From: Muscardinus avellanarius
Taxonomy: Eukaryota > Chordata > Mammalia > Rodentia > Gliridae
Length of the DNA stretch: 64,000 nucleotides
NCBI GenBank assembly: GCA_963383645.1
Contig: OY726567.1
Coordinates: forward strand, 64,897,734 to 64,961,733
Reading direction: 5' to 3'
In this document: piece after piece, positions 1 through 11,967 of the stretch
How positions within the stretch are numbered: the first letter of the stretch is position 1
How the letters are laid out: every line of letters begins with the position of its first letter
Program-made: the position numbers and the translations under genes
Notes under the pieces: model-generated
The model's input: only the letters and a program-made list of their open reading frames with translations
The model's database searches: none
Told to the model about the DNA's origin: nothing

Positions 1-2031
1 GCCTCAGCAACTTTGTGACTTTCAGCCACCTAGTGAGACCCTGTTTCAAAGCAAAAACTAAAATCAAGCTAGGGTGTAGCTCGGTGGTAGAACACTCCTG
101 GGTTTAATCCCCAGGACCACAATAACTACTTAAACAAATAAATAAATAACAGTGATGGCCACCTGGGAGGCTGGAGATGGGAGTGGCAGGTAGAATGCAG
201 GAAGGACAGCCAGCAGGGACTACCTCTCTCTGCTCCTCTCGCCCTCAGGGCACCCAGAGGATGAGCAGCCATTTATTTATGTATGTATGTATGTATGTAT
301 GTATGTATGTATGTATGTATTGCAGTACTGGGGATGGAACCCAGGGACATTGTACCTCCGAGCTCCACCCCCAGCCCTACTTTTTATTATTTATGTTGAA
401 ACAGGGTCTCACTGAGTTGCTAAGAGCCTCACCAAGTAGCTGAGGCTGGCAGTGAACCATAATTCTCCTCTCAGCCTCCCAAATGCTGGGAATGCAAGTT
501 TGCACCCGGCTGATGAGCAGTCATTTCTGACATTGGCAGTCACTATGCCAAGGAGCTGAGAGAGCTCAAGAGGTGTCTCACGTCGATGTGCTCTGTCCTG
601 TTTTTCACAACACATGGTCCAAAAATAAAGCGCGGTCCCAGCCACCTGTAGTGTGTTGTGATTTCAGCACTATGACCACAAGGTGGCGGTAGCGTACTAC
701 GATGTTATTTGGGTGGTGCTGGTTTGGCGGAAAAGTCCTGCTGATCAACCAAGGAAACAGTGCTGGGGGACCAGAGAGGGCGATTCTATGGCGAGGAGGT
801 ACTGGAGCAGGCCAGCAGAGAGCCCCTGGACCAGAGCTCCAACGGGCAGAAGAGACCTGGGCCCTTTTATAGCCTTACAGTTTATCTTACCTGTGGCTTG
901 CTGATGTTGGGTGTAGTTTTGCAGAGTGTACAAAGTAGGCGGGCACTATCTAAAACTTCAGGTATTTGGGCTCTATTGAAAATAATTGGATGAAGCCGGG
1001 CGTGGTGGCGCACGCTTGTAATCCTAGCTTGGAGGTCAAATGCCTGTGGGTTCCATCCCCAGACCCGCAAAAAAAAAAAAAAAAAAAAAAAAATTGTATG
1101 AGCTGGGCATGGTGGCATACATTTGTAATCCCAGTACTTGGGAGGCTGAAACAGGAGGATCACACAAGTTCGAAGCCAGCCTCAGCTACTTAGTGAGGCT
1201 CTCAGCAACTTAGTGGGACCCTGTTTCCAAATAAAATATAAAATAGGTCTGGGAGTGTAGCCCAGAGGTAGAAAGTCCCTGGGTTCCACCCCCAGAACCG
1301 CAAAATAAAATAAAAATAAAATAACTGGATGTGCAAAAATTCGAGTTTGTCCACACAGATATTAGAACTAAGAGCATCCATCTGCTGTGAAGTAAACTAC
1401 ACAGGGTCAACATGCAAAGACTCTAGTGCCCCTCAATGAATGACAGAAATGACCGTGTTGAGCCAGGCATTGTGGTGCATGCCTGTAATCCCAGTACTTG
1501 GGAGGCTAAGACAGGAGGATGGCAGATTTGAGACAATTAGTGAGACTCAGCAACTTAGTGAGACCATCTCAAAGGATGAGCCAGGCATGGTGGCATGTCT
1601 GTAATCTCCAGCACTTGGGAGACTGGAACCGGAGGATCGCAGATTCAAGGCTAGCCTCAACAACTTAGTAAGACCTTCAGAAACTTAATAAGTCCTCTCT
1701 TGAAATTAAAAAAAAAAATTAAGGCTGGAGGTATAGCTTGGAGGTAAAATGTTCCTGGGTTCAAACCCAGCAACTCCTCCCCCCACAAAAAATTGAGCTG
1801 GAGCACATGCAATAGAAAAACAGGTGAAGCCGGGCGTGGTGGCGCACGCTTGTAATCCCAATGCTTGGGAGGCTGAGACAGGAGGATCGCACAGGTTCGA
1901 AGCCAGCCTCAGCTACTTAGTGAGGCTCTCAGCAACTTAGTGAGACCCTGTTTCCAAATAAAGTATAAAAAATAGGTCTGGGAGTATAGCCCGGAGTTAG
2001 AAAAGCCCCTGGGTTCTACCCCCAGTACCAC

Positions 2032-2082
<51 letters not shown>

Positions 2083-2130
2083 GGTGAGAACTTCATTCTG
2101 GTCTTACAAATACATTAGAAATCATTAGGG
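1..2130. repeat. SINE-filled region downstream of OSCAR
   Basis: No exon is seen here. It holds composite B1-like/dID-like SINEs: a 3' fragment at 1-120 (+), a copy at about 322-510 (-), an internally deleted copy at 993-1093 (+), and copies at about 1101-1312, 1461-1575, 1580-1790 and 1826-2040 (+). Plus-strand copies begin with a GGGCGTGGTGG-type Pol III box and end with CCCCAGNACC plus an A-rich tail. A (TATG)n run sits at 276-320 and an (AAAG)n run at 2033-2082. Unique sequence at 510-990 shows no recognisable gene. Confidence 0.85.
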
Positions 2131-2385
2131 TGTAACAGCCAAGATTTATTGAGCATCTACCACAGGTAATGCTACGGGTCACTCACTGTTTTTAAACACC
2201 TTTTTGTGTATTATCCACTTACTCCTACAATACTACAATACTACAATGTAGTATTACCAGTACAGCCATGTTTTACAATCAAGAAAACTGAGTCTTAGAG
2301 AAGGCGGCCTCCTGAATGTCCCAGCCAGCATGAGGATTTGAACCCAAGACTTCTGGCTCGGAAGCACTAACCACTGAGCACCAAC
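2130..2385 (-). mobile_element. MIR element, reverse orientation
   Basis: The plus strand reads like the reverse complement of MIR: TTTATTGAGCATCTACC near 2143, then AAAACTGAGTCTTAGAGAAGG and GATTTGAACCCAAGACTTCTG, ending near ACCACTGAGC. It lies just beyond the OSCAR stop codon, and its AATAAA on the minus strand (near 2145) could serve as an OSCAR poly(A) signal. Confidence 0.75.
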
Positions 2386-2538
2386 CACTTGGACAAAGGA
2401 GGGAAGCTACCGCTCAGGACAACACGGTGAAGGATGGTTTTGCTGGGCTGAGGCTGTGAGGCTCTGGGCCTCCAGGAGGGTCCCCAGGTACCCCAGCTTC
2501 TCCGCCTCTCTCCTGGAGTCTTCCCCAGTTGTAGGAGT

Positions 2539-4175
2539 CTATATACTAGGCAGGACTCCACCCAGGGCACGGCGTCCACTGCGACAGTCAAAGGCGACCA
2601 GGGCACCCAGAGAGATGAGGACCAGGCCCGCCAGCCCCAGGCGGATGAGGTTCCCCCGGGAGTAGTCCAAGGAACCAGAGTCTGCGGGACAAGGAGAGGG
2701 AGAGAGGCTGTCAGCTCCAGGACCCCAAACTCTCTGCCCTGCCAAGTGGGTCGCCAACTCCTGCAGTGGAGCTGGGGGTCAGACAAGGCTCAAGATGAGC
2801 AGGGCAAATGGGAGAAGAGGGCCTCAGACTTCTGGGTCTGATGGAGGAGGGCTGGGCCTGGGCCCCTGGATCTGAGGGAGGAGGCCTGGAGCCTGGACCA
2901 TTGTCTCTGAGGGAGGAGGGCTGGGCATGGACCTCTGGGTCTGAGTGGGGAGGGGTTGAGGTATGGACTCCTGGGTCTGAGAGAGGAGGGATTAAGGTAT
3001 GGACTCCTGGGTCTGAGAGAGGAGGAATTAAGGTATGGACTCCTGGGTCTGAGAGAGGAGGGATTAAGGTATGGATTCCTGGATCTGAGGGAAGAGGGCT
3101 GGGTTTGAACCCCCTGGGTCTGAGGAAGGAGGACTGAGGTCTGAATCCCTGAGTTTAAGGGAAGAGAGCTGGGCTTGGACCCCTGGGTCTGAGGGAGTGC
3201 TGAGGGATTCCTGGAGAAGGAAGGCTGGGGTCTGGAGGAGGAGAGCTGGGGCCTGGATCCCTGGGGCCTGGAGGAGGAGGGCTGGGCCTGGACCCTCAGG
3301 TCAGAGGGAAGAGGGCTGGGTCTGGGCCTCGTGTCTGAGGGAGGAAGGCTGAAGTCTGGGTCCCCCGGGGTCTGAGGGAAGAGGGCTGGGCCTGGGCCCC
3401 CAGGTCAGAGGGAGGAGGGCTGGGGTTAGTCCCCTGGTCTTGGAGGTGGAGGGCTGGGCCTGGACCCCGTGTCTGAGGGAGGAAGGCTGGAGTCTGGACC
3501 CCTGGGTCAGAGGGAGGAGGGCTGGGGTCAGTCCCCTGGTCCTGGAGGAGGAGGGCTGGGCCTGGCTGCGCGGCCTCACCATCCTGGCTGATGACCAGCA
3601 ACTCGCTGCGTGGCGACAGCACGTAGGGGGCGGAGGGCGTGTGGTAGTAGCAGCTGTAGGTGCCCGGCGCTTGGGCTCCGGGCAGCGGGAAGTCGGCCCA
3701 GGGCTGCGCGGCGTCCAGGTACTGCAGCGGGGCCGCCACGCCCACGCGGTACAGCGCGAAGCTCATGCCCGGCATGCGGCCGGCGCAGCGCAGGCTCACG
3801 TTGCCACCGCGAGCCACCACCGGCCCGGGCAGTGCCACGAGCGACGGCCGCGGCAGCTCCTCTGCGGAGAAGACAGGGGAGCGGAGGGCGCTGGCTCCAA
3901 GTCTGTCTGTGTCTCCCGCCCCACCCTTCTCAATCCTTTCCCTGGGTCGCTCTCATCTTCCTACCTGTGTCTTGCTAGGGATGGAATCCAGGGGATTCTG
4001 GGTCCCAGGTGAGAAGGATTGGTACTTGGAGCCCTGGGTTCTAAGCTACACCCCAGTCATATATTTTATTCTGAAACAGAGACTCGCTAAATTGCTGGCC
4101 TCAAACCTGTGATCCTTCCATCTCAGCCTCCCAAGTACTAGAATTACAGGCATGCGCCACCACACCTGGTTTCTA

Positions 4176-4259
<84 letters not shown>

Positions 4260-5156
4260 GCAGTACTGGGGATGGAACCCAGGGGCATTCTACCTCTGAG
4301 CTACACCCCTAGCACTATTCTTTATTTTGAAACAAGGTCTCACTGAGTTGCAAAGGGCCTCACTAAGTAGCGAGTCGTGTTCCTTCTGTCTCAGCCTCCC
4401 AAATGTTGGGATTACAAGCGTGTGCCACCATGCCCGGCTTCTACATGTCTCTTAATCTTTCAATCTACCCAACTAGTGCTCACACGTGCTCTCTCTCTGA
4501 GTATCCCCTCCATGACCCACCCCTGTATCCCTTTGCTTCCTGCCCCCCATCTCACCTGTCACCAGCAGCTCCAGGACTTCGCTGGGCTGGGACCAGACCC
4601 CCGGTCCCCAGTCCAGCCTGCGGTAGCGGCAATGGTAACTGCCCCCTTGGGCTGGAGTCACCTCCTCCAGAAAGAACTCAGCCAGCTCAGTGGACACATC
4701 CCGGAGAAGCGGTGGGGTGATCTCTTCGAACTTGAAGAGCTCAAACCTCCAGGCGGGTTGGGGTGCTCGACACCTCAAGGTTACATTGACGCCAGGGGTC
4801 ACAATTGCGGCCGGGTGAGCCCTCAGCCATGGCTTGGGGTAGGAGGCTGGGGGAACTTAATAAAGGAGGCTGCCTGGGTCCTCGGGCCTCCTGGGAGCCC
4901 TCAGGAGACAAGGGAAAGGGGGAAGGAAGAAAGTAACCTTGGACAAACGCGTTGCCCCTCCATTGGCCTCAGTCCTCTGGAAAGTAGGGATCGCCTGGGT
5001 TTACAACTGGGGTTTGTCAAAGCTAGCTGTGAATCAGGACACAAATGTCTGAGCTTTCCTCTGCCACATTTTGTTTGTTGATTGGTTTGTTTATGGTGCT
5101 GGAAATTGAACCCAGGGGCATTTTACTTCTAAGCTACATTCCCCAGCCTTTTAATT

Positions 5157-5199
<43 letters not shown>

Positions 5200-6821
5200 T
5201 TTGCGGGTCTGGGAATGGAACCCAGGGGCATTTGACCTCCGAGCTACACTCCCTGCCCTATTTTTTATTCTTTAGTTTGAAACCGGGTCTCACTGAGTTG
5301 CAGAGGGCTTCACTAAGTAGCTGAGGCTGTCTGCGAACCACGATCCTCCGATCTCGGCCTCCCAGATTGCTGGGATTATAAGCCTGCGCCACCACGCCCG
5401 GCTTTATTTTTTATTTTAATTTATTACTTGTTTATTGTATGTGTGTGTGTCTGTGTGTGTATGTGGTACTAGGGGTTGAACCCAGGAGTATTCTATCTCT
5501 GAGTTAGACCCCCAGCCCCCTATTTTATTTTTTTATTTGAAACAGGGTCTCACTAAGTTGCTGAGCCTCACTAGGTAGCTGAGGCTGGCCTTGAACCTGT
5601 GCGATCCTCCCGTCTCAGCCTCCCAACAGCTGGGATTACAAGTGTGCGCCACCACGCCCGCCTAAGTATGGGTATTATAGGCATGTGCCACCAAGCCTGC
5701 CAATGTTAAATTTTTATAACCACAAATACATATTAGCTGCATCAATAAAAAATTGCTTTGAAGCCGGGCATGGTGATGCACACCTGTAATCTCAGTACTT
5801 GGGAGGCTGAGACAGGAGGATCGCAGGTTTGAAGCCAGCCTCAGCAACTTGGTGAGGCTCGCATCAGTTTAGCAAGACCCTGTTTCCAAATGAAAGAATA
5901 AAATAGGACTGGTGTGTAGCACAGAGGCAAACTACCTCTGGGTTCGATCCCCAGCACCACATACACACACACAAAACAATCATTTTGAAGGAAGATAGTA
6001 GCTCTGATATCAATGGGTTCTTCGATGGTTGTTATTTGGAGTTGGAAAGAAGGAAGGGAGGGGAAGAGGAGGAGAAAGAAGAAGGGAAGGAAAAGAAGAG
6101 ATTGGAGAAAGGAAAGAAGGGAAAAAAGGAAGAAGAGAGGGAGGGAGGGATGAAGGGAAGGAGGGAAATAAGTAACTGGGTGAGGTTAGGCACCAAAATA
6201 AAATCTGAGTAGTTGGAAATTAGAGGTCAGCAGCATAGGGAGGCTGGGTAGGGTGTGTTACTCACCAGACGGAACAAGGTCTGCTTGACACAGGGGCCCT
6301 GTAGAAAGGTTAAGGGATTAGTTCAAAGCCCTCTGTGGCTACCAGTCCCCACTGCACTGGGAGCCCGGGAATCTGATTCCCAGCCTCTCTTCTCTCTGGA
6401 AAACAAGAATCCTATCCCTCCTATCTCCTCTCTAGGCAGCTGGAAATCTGGACTTTTATTCCATTGCCTACTTAAAAAGGCTGAAGTCTAGCCGGGCGTG
6501 GTGGCACACGCTTGTAATCCCCGCGCTTGGGAGGCGGAGACAGGAGGATCACGCAGGTTCAAAGCCAGCCGCGCTGGCTTAAGAGACCCTGTTTCCAAAA
6601 ATAAAAATAGGTCTGGGAGTGTAGCCCGGAAGGAGAAGGGCTTCCAGGAACCCCAGTACCACCAAAAAAAAAAAAAAAAGAAAAAGAAAAAAAAAAAAAG
6701 GCTGAAGTCTAGACCCAGACCCCTCTTGCCTTTATTTGACTTAATTAAATTATTTATTTTTTGCGATACTGGGGATTGAACCCAGGGGACTTCTACCTCC
6801 AAGCTATACCTCCAGCCCAGC

Positions 6822-6868
<47 letters not shown>

Positions 6869-7486
6869 TTTTGAATCAGGGTCTCACTAAGTTGAGGACA
6901 GCCTAAGTAGCTGAGGCTGGCTATGAATCTGCGATCCTCCTGTCTCGGCCTCCCAAGTACTCGGATTACAAGCATGTGCCACCACACGTGGCCTCCCTCT
7001 TGTCTTTAAACCCAAGAGTTCAGGCCTCTGGGCTCCACCTTTCCAGGAGACAATAATGTGCACCCACAGTTTCTCCTTTTGGGGGTTGGAAGGTTCATCC
7101 CAAGTCCACACCTCCCTTTTTTCCCAAGGACTCAGGACTCCTGGTTTTCAGTTCCTCCCACACCACCATCAGGAGTCTCCCAAGCACTGGAGTTTAATCC
7201 CCTCCTCCTTCGCTGCCTCAAAATCCAGAGCAAAATGCCACCCCCTCCTCATCTCCCTCCTCTTCCAGGAGTTAATCTTCCCTTGTGTAGGACCAAGGGG
7301 TCTGAGCCTCACCTCTGTCCCCTTATTCTGAACAGGGTGCTGAATATCAATGGGTAGCTAGTGTTGCCTGGCTATACTGCAGGGTGTCTGGGTCCCCAGC
7401 CCTGTCCCCAACCCAGACAGGGATCCAGATGGAGGGAAGGGAAGCTCACAGAAAATCAGCAGCTGGAGAAGCAGGTCCAGGGCCAT
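2539..7486 (-). CDS. OSCAR: Osteoclast-associated immunoglobulin-like receptor, 5 coding exons
   Basis: Coding exons on the minus strand are 7450-7486, 6266-6298, 4556-4855, 3580-3861 and 2539-2681 (795 bp, 264 aa); all junctions are GT/AG and keep phase. Exons 1-2 encode a signal peptide (MALDLLLQLLIFWPLC...). Exon 3 is the first Ig-like domain (cysteines in VTLRCRAP and SYHCRYRR), exon 4 the second (SLRCAG, YSCYYHTPSAPYV). Exon 5 holds a short stalk, a membrane segment with an arginine near its outer face (NLIRLGLAGLVL) and a short tail. In the known family this arginine pairs with the FcR-gamma adaptor, and the receptor binds collagen to costimulate osteoclast and myeloid cells. Residue-level similarity to human/mouse OSCAR is high in both Ig domains. 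The 33-bp second exon is tiny but is confirmed by phase and by the WPLC motif. The last intron carries a minisatellite (see separate entry). Chosen start: the only ATG opening a hydrophobic leader in phase with exon 2. Confidence 0.96.
2808..3570. repeat. MSR1-like 35-bp minisatellite in the last OSCAR intron
   Basis: About 20 head-to-tail copies of a ~35-bp unit, on the plus strand roughly GAGGGCTGGG + CCTGGACCCC + TGGGTCTGAGGGAG, with drift between copies. Length, composition and chromosome context fit the MSR1 minisatellite family known from human 19q13.3-q13.4. Copies near 2950-3075 are the most alike, suggesting local expansion. The unit is the reverse complement of the array at 19140-19440. 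Confidence 0.9.
3296..3580 (-). other. OSCAR: Retained-intron coding tail of OSCAR (alternative C-terminus)
   Basis: If the donor after exon 4 (at 3579) is not used, the reading frame stays open for 94 codons into the minisatellite and stops at 3296-3298. This would give a ~311-aa product with a proline/serine-rich tail (repeats such as PPPSDPG and FLPQTRG) in place of the membrane segment. From memory, one human OSCAR isoform ends in the same kind of tail, so this looks like a conserved alternative, probably secreted, form. The open frame is seen; its use is inferred. Confidence 0.6.
4040..4440. repeat. SINE (-) split by (CTGT)n-(CT)n microsatellite
   Basis: In OSCAR intron 3. Two minus-strand SINE parts flank a compound microsatellite, (CTGT)n at 4172-4215 followed by (CT)n to 4258. 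Confidence 0.85.
5085..6990. repeat. SINE cluster in OSCAR introns 1-2
   Basis: SINEs at about 5085-5155 (-), 5200-5404 (-), 5455-5660 (-), 5761-5962 (+), 6488-6680 (+, short-body variant) and 6760-6990 (-). Simple repeats: (TTTA)n at 5156-5201, a purine-only GA-rich tract at 6044-6165, and (TTA)n at 6824-6853. OSCAR exon 2 (6266-6298) lies inside this cluster in a repeat-free gap. Confidence 0.85.
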
Positions 7487-7499
7487 GGTGGGCAGCTCT

Positions 7500-7530
7500 G
7501 GGCTGGAGCTAGAGGCAGGAAGTGAGGCAA
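7500..7530 (-). promoter_or_regulatory. Candidate ETS/PU.1 site upstream of the OSCAR start
   Basis: GGAAGTG lies at 7518-7524, about 35 bp upstream of the OSCAR ATG. PU.1-type ETS sites are common in TATA-less myeloid and osteoclast promoters, but a 7-bp match alone is weak. Confidence 0.25.
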
Positions 7531-7849
7531 CACCAGAAAGCCCTGTTTAAGGAAGGAAGAACCAGGCAGGGGCGCCTGGGTGATTGTGACACAGCCCCAT
7601 GGTCTATGGAAAAAGTTAGGGGAGGGGCAAATCATAACCCAGTGTGCTTGCTTATTAATTCAACTAAAAACAAAAAGTACCTATAGTGTATGCCAGACCC
7701 TTGCTGGGTGGCAATGGGAAGGTCAGACACTATTACTGCCTTCAAGCAGCTCTCAGTCTCACTGAAAGATGACCCAGGCCACAAATGTTTATAATAGTTG
7801 CCTATATGTTTATATACTTGTTCTTGTTTCTTTGTACCTGGCATTTACT

Positions 7850-9000
7850 TTTATTTATTTTTTTGTTTTGTTTTTGGTGGTCCTGGGGGTGGAACCCAGA
7901 GGCTTTCTACCTCCAGGCTATACTCCCAGACCTATTTTATATTTTATTTGGAAACAGGGTCTCACTCAGTTGCTGAGAGCCTCACTAAGTGGCTGAGGCT
8001 GGCTTTGAACCCGTGTGATCCTCCTGTCTCTGCCTCCCAAGTGTGGGGATTACAAGCTTGCACCACCACGCTCGGCCTGGCATTTACTTTTAAAAGGAGG
8101 TGATGAAACTGCACGCTTGTAATCCCCGCGCCTGGGAGGCAGAGACAGGAGGATCGCACGGGTTCAAAGCCAGCCTCAGCTACTTAGTGAGGCTCTCAGC
8201 AACTTAGTGAGACCCTGTTTCCAAATAAAATATAAAATAGGTCTGGGAGTATAGCCCGGAGGTAGAAAGCCTCTGGGTTCCACCCCCAGAAATACAAAAT
8301 AAATAAATAAATAAAATGAGGTGATGAAAGATGACCCAGGCCAGATCGGTATTTTTTGTTGTTGTTTGTTTGATTTGCTTTTTAAGCGATCTGAACTATA
8401 TAGTAGCAACAAAGGGTAATATGAGAGACCACAGAAGGACCCTAACCCATCTGATATGAAATGTTAGCACTTCCGGCAGGGGCTGATCAAGATGCGATCA
8501 TAAATGATAGGCCAGTCGTTTGCCTTCTCCAGACCTCCCTTTCTCTATCTGTAAAATGAGTTTTCATAAATATATTGTAAACAGCCGGTATGATGGCGCA
8601 CGCTTGTAATCATTCCGGAGGCTGAGATTGGAGGATGGCGGTTCGCGGACAGCCTCAGCTAAATTAGGCCCTTCGCAACTCAGTGAGACCCTGTTTCAAA
8701 AACAAAAAGACTGAAAAATAGGGCTGGGAGTGTAGCTCGGAGGTAAAATGTCCCTGGGTTCCATAAATAAATAAATAAATAGTAAAATAAGGACTTTAAG
8801 TATGTTGTGGTACTAGGAATTGAACCCAGGGGCATTCTACTTCTGAGCTACATCCCCAGTCTTTTTTTTTTTTTTTTCTTAAAGAGGTTCTCGTTAGGTT
8901 GCTAATAGCCTTCCTAAATTGCTAAGGCTGGCTGCTATCCTCCTGTCTCAGCCTCCCAAAAACTAGGATTGCAGGTGTGCACCACCATGCCCGGCTAAGG
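7850..9000. repeat. SINEs between OSCAR and NDUFA3
   Basis: Composite SINEs at about 7870-8075 (-), 8105-8300 (+), 8583-8790 (+) and 8805-8997 (-). The unique sequence at 7560-7850 and 8310-8580 has no recognisable gene. Confidence 0.85.
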
Positions 9001-9129
9001 GCAATTTTATGCCGTTTTATGGAGGTTGCAGCAGGATGACTAGAAATTACTTCTCCATAGCGACGTCTAGGCTGATACAGGCGAGCTCCAACACGTGTGC
9101 AGGAAGGATTACATTTAAACTCCGGTTCT

Positions 9130-9323
9130 CAGGACGGCTCTCAGGAGTTTTGGTCCTGAGCCAGTGCGAATGCGCAGACTAAGACAAAGGCGATTTGCAT
9201 AGAGACCACAACTCCCAGAGTGCTCCGCGCCTTCGCTTTCGCCTCAGCGCTTCGGACTCGGAGCGCAGGCGCGTCCCAGGTCGCGGAGGCTCGCGCAGGG
9301 ACCACAACTCCCAGAGTGCTCCG

Positions 9324-9355
<32 letters not shown>

Positions 9356-9363
9356 GGAGCAAG
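9130..9363 (+). promoter_or_regulatory. NDUFA3: NDUFA3 CpG-rich promoter and 5' UTR
   Basis: A CpG-rich, TATA-less segment just before the NDUFA3 ATG. It holds an octamer (ATGCAAAT on the minus strand, 9193-9200) followed 4 bp later by a ZNF143/SBS-like site ACCACAACTCCCAGAGTGC at 9205-9223. That site is repeated exactly, with its flank, at 9301-9319 (96-bp offset). A (GCC)8 tract at 9331-9354 lies directly upstream of the start codon. The exact transcription start cannot be told from sequence. Confidence 0.8.
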
Positions 9364-11834
<2,471 letters not shown>

Positions 11835-11868
11835 ACACTTCCATTGACAGGAAGGAGCCTCTTCCCCT

Positions 11869-11874
11869 AATAAA
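11869..11874 (+). other. NDUFA3: NDUFA3 polyadenylation signal AATAAA
   Basis: Canonical hexamer 34 bp after the NDUFA3 stop codon, followed by a GT-rich stretch (CAGTGTGATC). Confidence 0.85.
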
Positions 11875-11952
11875 AATGTGAAACCAACCCGAGTCTCAGT
11901 GTGATCAGAGGTGGGTACAGTAGACAGTAACCAAGGTGGGGGGATGGGTCAG

Positions 11953-11958
11953 TTTATT
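11953..11958 (-). other. TFPT: TFPT polyadenylation signal AATAAA
   Basis: AATAAA on the minus strand only nine bases after the TFPT stop codon (11968-11970), giving an extremely short 3' UTR. It faces the NDUFA3 signal about 80 bp away. Confidence 0.8.
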
Positions 11959-11967
11959 GGGGTGGGG

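Noticed and set aside
61..117. tRNA-like sequence (TAGCTCGGTGGTAGAAC ... GGTTTAATCC)
   Set aside because: Looks like a tRNA gene because of A- and B-box text, but it is the right half of a composite SINE; dozens of relatives occur across the window and none folds as a full cloverleaf by eye.
2367..2786. 139-codon minus-strand frame covering the OSCAR membrane exon
   Set aside because: It reads the membrane exon in a different frame from the verified OSCAR frame (2539-2681); a shadow.
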